This document shows positions 61,050 through 64,000 of a DNA stretch of 64,000 nucleotides, piece by piece. Made by a program: the position numbers and the translations under genes. Source of the stretch: Hordeum vulgare subsp. vulgare (lineage: Eukaryota > Streptophyta > Magnoliopsida > Poales > Poaceae); NCBI RefSeq assembly GCF_904849725.1, contig NC_058523.1:340669948-340733947 (forward strand). Reading direction: 5' to 3'. The notes under the pieces are model-generated. The model was not told the DNA's origin, did not search any database, and saw only the letters and a list, made by a program, of their open reading frames with translations. How positions within the stretch are numbered: position 1 is the stretch's first letter; every line of letters begins with the position of its first letter.

Positions 61050-61894
61050 GATAACCCACAAGTATAGGGGATCGCAAAAGTTTTCGAGGATAGAGTATTC
61101 AACCCAAATTTATTGATTCGACTCAAGGGGAGCGAAAGAATATTCTCGAGTATTAGCAGTTGAGTTGTCAATTCAACCACACCTGAAAAACTTAATATCT
61201 CTAGCAAAGTATTTAGTAGCAACGTAGTATGGAAGTAAAGATAACGGTGGCAAACGTGGCAGTAGCAGTTTTGTAGTGATTGTAACAATTGCAACTGAAA
61301 AGTAACTTAGCAAAGATCAATATGTGGAAAGCTCGTAGGCAATGGATCAGTATTGGATAATTATGTTGGATGGCATTCATCATGCAACAGTCATAACAAA
61401 GGGTGATACAGAACTAGCTCCAATTCATCAATGTAATGTAGGCATGTATTCCATATGTAGTCATACGTGCTTATGGAAAAGAACTTGCATTCCATCTTTT
61501 GTCCTACCCTCCCGTGGTAGCGGGGTTCTAATGGAAACTAAGGGATATTAAGGCCTCCTTTTAATAGAGAACCGGACCAAAGCATTAGTACTTAGTGAAT
61601 CCATGAACTCCTCAAACTACGGTAATCATCGGAAAGAAGCCCAGTTATTTTCACCCTGGGGGATGCGGATCATAACTTGTAATAGGTGTCTACAACTTCC
61701 AAGATAGGATCGAGAACACGTATATATTCATGAAAACATCATAGGTTCAGATTTGAAATCATGGTACTCATGCCCTAGTGACAAGCATTAAGCATAGCAA
61801 AGTCATAGCAACATCAATCTCAAAACATAATGGATACTAGGTATCAAACCATAACAAAACTAACTCGATTACATGATAGATCTTATCGAACCCA
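61050..61894 (+). repeat. Unidentified repeat beginning TGATAACCCACAAG (LTR-like)
   Basis: Starts with TG at the exact point where the Athila-like internal sequence stops, and is cut by CACTA 2 at the right. I recall this text as a frequent Triticeae repeat but cannot name it. No coding content. Confidence 0.5.
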
Positions 61895-61914
61895 CACTAT
61901 TGGAATTCAGTTTT

Positions 61915-62235
61915 TTGCCGTCTGCCAAATCTTTGTCGTCTGCTGGTTGATGGCAAAGAGTGTCTTTGCCGTCAGCTGCCACAAAACAGACGACAAAGAA
62001 CTGGCTGATGGCCTAGTATGTCTTTGCCATCAGTCACTTCTTTGCCGTCAGCCGTAGACGGCAAAGATTAGGACAGCAGACATCAAAGCATTGGGCTGGG
62101 CCCACCTAGCCGAGGGGATGTTAGGTCAAACTACAGTCGCTTCTTTGCCGTCTGCCAGCGGATGGCAAAGAGTCTGGAGGCAGACGACAAAGAGTCTAGA
62201 CCCTTTGTTGTCCGCCAGCAGACGGCAAAGCCTTA
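61915..62235. repeat. Subterminal repeats of CACTA 2
   Basis: Direct and inverted copies of CTTTGCCGTCTGCC and GACGGCAAAG with decayed versions (TTGTCGTCTGC, GACGACAAAG). Confidence 0.88.
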
Positions 62236-62245
62236 GTATTCTGTA

Positions 62246-62580
62246 ATGGCCGTCCCGCCCCCACCCCGGCCCTCTCTCGCTCCCTCTCACTACTGTGTAT
62301 CGGCCGTCCCGCCCACACCCCGGCTCTCTCTCTCTCTTCCAGTCCTCCCCCGCGACGCCCACCGCCGCCACCACCGTCACGCCGCCGCCCTCGGTGCCCC
62401 ACAGCCCCGCCACCGCCGCCCCACCGCCAGCCCCGGTGCCCCACAGCCCCCCGGCACCGCCTCCCCACCGCCCCCGGTGCCGCCCCGCAGCCCCAACACC
62501 CCCAGCGCCGCCCCGCCGCCCCAACACCCCCGACCTCGCCGCCCACCACGCCACAGCCGCCCCTGCCGGTGAGCCGCCGA
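62246..62580 (+). other. CG-rich, proline-codon-rich stretch in CACTA 2
   Basis: Open in several frames on both strands, translating to Pro/Ala/Arg. It could be the first exon of a captured or transposon gene, ending GCCGGTGAGCCG (a possible GT donor at 62569), but there is no homology to support it. Confidence 0.3.
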
Positions 62581-62628
62581 TTGTTATTTAGTTTTTTCGA
62601 ATTAGATTGTAACTACAAAGTTGATTTT

Positions 62629-62730
62629 TGTTGCTGTTGTAGTAGTTTTGTTGTTATTGTAGTTTTTGTAGTAGTTGTTCTTATTGTAGTTGTTGTAGTA
62701 GTGGTTGATGTTATTGTAGTTGTTATTTCG
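62629..62730 (+). repeat. Degenerate GTT/GTA trinucleotide tract
   Basis: Repeated TTGTTG, TTGTAGTAG and TTATTGTAG units lead up to the purine tract. Confidence 0.7.
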
Positions 62731-62776
62731 TTCTTAGCTTTTCATATAAAGACCATATTCCACTAGTTAGTTAGCT

Positions 62777-62783
62777 TAATAGA

Positions 62784-62814
<31 letters not shown>

Positions 62815-63481
62815 AGAGGAGAAGAGGAGAAGAAGAAGAGGAGGAGGAGGTGGAGAAGGTGGAGGAGGAGGAAAAGAAGAAGAAGAAGAAGAAGAAGAAG
62901 AAGAAGAAGACGAAGAAGAAGAAGAAGAGAAGAAAAAAATAAGAAGGAGGAGGAGAAGAAGAAGAATAAGAAGAAGAAGAAGAGAAAAAATAAGAAGGAG
63001 AAGAAGAAAAGAAGAAGAGAAGAAGAAGAGAAGAAGAAGAAATAAGAAGGAGAAGAAGAGAAAAAGGAAGAAAAGAACAATAAGTAGAAGAAGAGGATAA
63101 AGAAAAATAGAAATAGAAATAAGAGGAAGAAGAAGAAGAAGAGGAGGAAGAAGAGGAGAAGAGGAGGAGGAGGAGGAGGAGAAGAAGAGGAGGAGGAGAA
63201 GAGGAGAAGAAAGAGGAAAAATGAAAAGAAGAAGAGAAGAAGAAGGAGAAGGAGCAGGAAAAGGAGCCCTCCTTCTTCTCCTTCTTCTCCTTCTTCTCAT
63301 TCTTCTCCTTCTTCTATCCTCCCTCTTCTCCTTCTTCTTCTCCCTCCTTCTTCTCCTTCTTCTCTCCTCCTTCTTCTCCTTCTTCTCCTTCTTCTTCTCT
63401 TGTTCTTCTCCTCCTCCTCCATCTCATTCTCCTCCTCCTCCTGCTTCTTCTTCTCTTCTTGCTTCTTCTCTTTCTTCTTCT
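62777..63481. repeat. Homopurine (GAA/GGA)n then homopyrimidine (TTC/TCC)n microsatellite
   Basis: About 490 bp of almost pure A/G (62777-63268) switch at GGAGCCCTCC to about 210 bp of almost pure C/T (63271-63481). The two arms are roughly complementary in register, so the whole is a large imperfect inverted repeat. The long Leu/Ser/Arg frames here are artefacts. Confidence 0.93.
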
Positions 63482-63509
63482 ACGTAGCTTATTTTCCCCA
63501 ACAAAGACA

Positions 63510-63705
63510 TACTTAGCTAATTATCCTCCAAAATGACATAATTAACTTAGTTAGGGTAAAAACATCATAAGAACCTTGGTTAAATCACAACTTAGCTAAT
63601 TATCCTCCAAAATGACATAATAAGCTAAAAATGGCATAAAAACCTTGGTTAGCTCATGAATATTATATGCTTAGCTTCTTTTCCTCTAAAATGACATAAT
63701 TAGCA
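63510..63705 (+). repeat. About 80 bp tandem repeat, three copies
   Basis: ACTTAGCTAATTATCCTCCA followed by AAATGACATAAT begins at 63511 and 63590, and a variant (GCTTAGCTTCTTTTCCTC) at 63669. 'aaccttggtta' also repeats. Probably internal CACTA 2 sequence. 63706-64000 shows nothing recognisable. Confidence 0.8.
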
Positions 63706-64000
63706 TATTTGTGTTGATCGGATGGATTTACATGTGACTGTTGTCTCGTCGCTGTGAGGTCTGTTGTGCGAAGACCTCCCCGTGCGTTGTACGAGCTCCG
63801 CCCCTGTATTCGTGGGTCAGTACAAATGTCATCTCCTCCTCGCCCCTTCATTTACCGTGGGTCGGTTTTCGGATGAAAATTGCTAGATTTAGGTAATTAA
63901 ATTAATTTATCAGTATGCGTGACCAGTATGCGTCTCCTGTTCGAAAGGGTTACAGTTATAAATATGCATGCATTTGCTTATATTTATAACCATGATTCTT

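Larger units (their letters stand above)
61895..64000 (+). mobile_element. CACTA transposon 2, left part, runs off window
   Basis: The terminus CACTATTGGAATTCAG resembles the CACTA 1 end CACTATAGGAATCA, followed by subterminal TTTGCCGTCTGCC/GACGGCAAAG repeats (61915-62235). The right end is not in the window. No transposase frame is seen before the window ends. Confidence 0.8.

Noticed and set aside
62763..63487. Long Leu/Ser/Arg-rich frames on both strands
   Set aside because: Translations of the (GAA)n/(TTC)n microsatellite.

Overview
This 64 kb window looks like repeat-dense intergenic DNA from a large grass genome, most likely Triticeae (wheat, barley, rye, Aegilops). That assignment is from memory of repeat types (long-LTR Gypsy elements, Athila-like elements with a TGATAC LTR start, CACTA transposons with TTTGCCGTCTGCC subterminal repeats) and was not checked against a database. 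I found no intact single-copy host gene, no tRNA or rRNA gene and no CRISPR array. The one host-derived gene is a decayed Pumilio (PUF) copy carried inside a CACTA transposon.

Layout. (a) 1-512, minus: open 5' end of an En/Spm (CACTA) transposon protein running off the window, with a large hairpin upstream (598-705). (b) 2181-14505: Gypsy element 1, minus strand, with ~4.1 kb LTRs (both truncated), a decayed gag-pol and an extra ORF before gag. (c) 14506-21675: Athila-like internal remnant split by a ~4.2 kb solo-LTR-like insertion (15262-19449). (d) 21676-39967: Gypsy element 2, plus strand. Its 5' LTR is split by a complete 5116 bp CACTA element (25361-30476, 3 bp target duplication GTT). 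It has an intact 257-codon extra ORF before gag, then gag-pol with one frameshift and three stops, then a truncated 3' LTR. (e) 40003-44377: Athila-like LTR-internal-LTR array, mostly deleted inside. (f) 44378-57190: Gypsy element 3, minus strand, related to element 2, with a complete non-autonomous Athila-like element (46899-53871) nested in its 3' LTR. (g) 57190-57885: Copia gag fragment. (h) 57886-61048: third Athila-like element. (i) 61050-61894: unidentified LTR-like fragment. (j) 61895 to window end: left end of a second CACTA element with a ~0.7 kb purine/pyrimidine microsatellite.

The most interesting points are these. First, the CACTA element has captured a multi-exon PUF RNA-binding gene with its introns. 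Second, the two Gypsy elements share an uncharacterised ORF between primer-binding site and gag; it is homologous between them, intact in element 2, and has a pattern resembling a double-stranded-RNA-binding fold. Third, four LTRs of differing sequence each carry, near the 3' end, a splice-acceptor-like site followed by a short mostly acidic peptide. The nonsense mutations across the decayed elements are mostly those expected from C-to-T deamination of methylated DNA.
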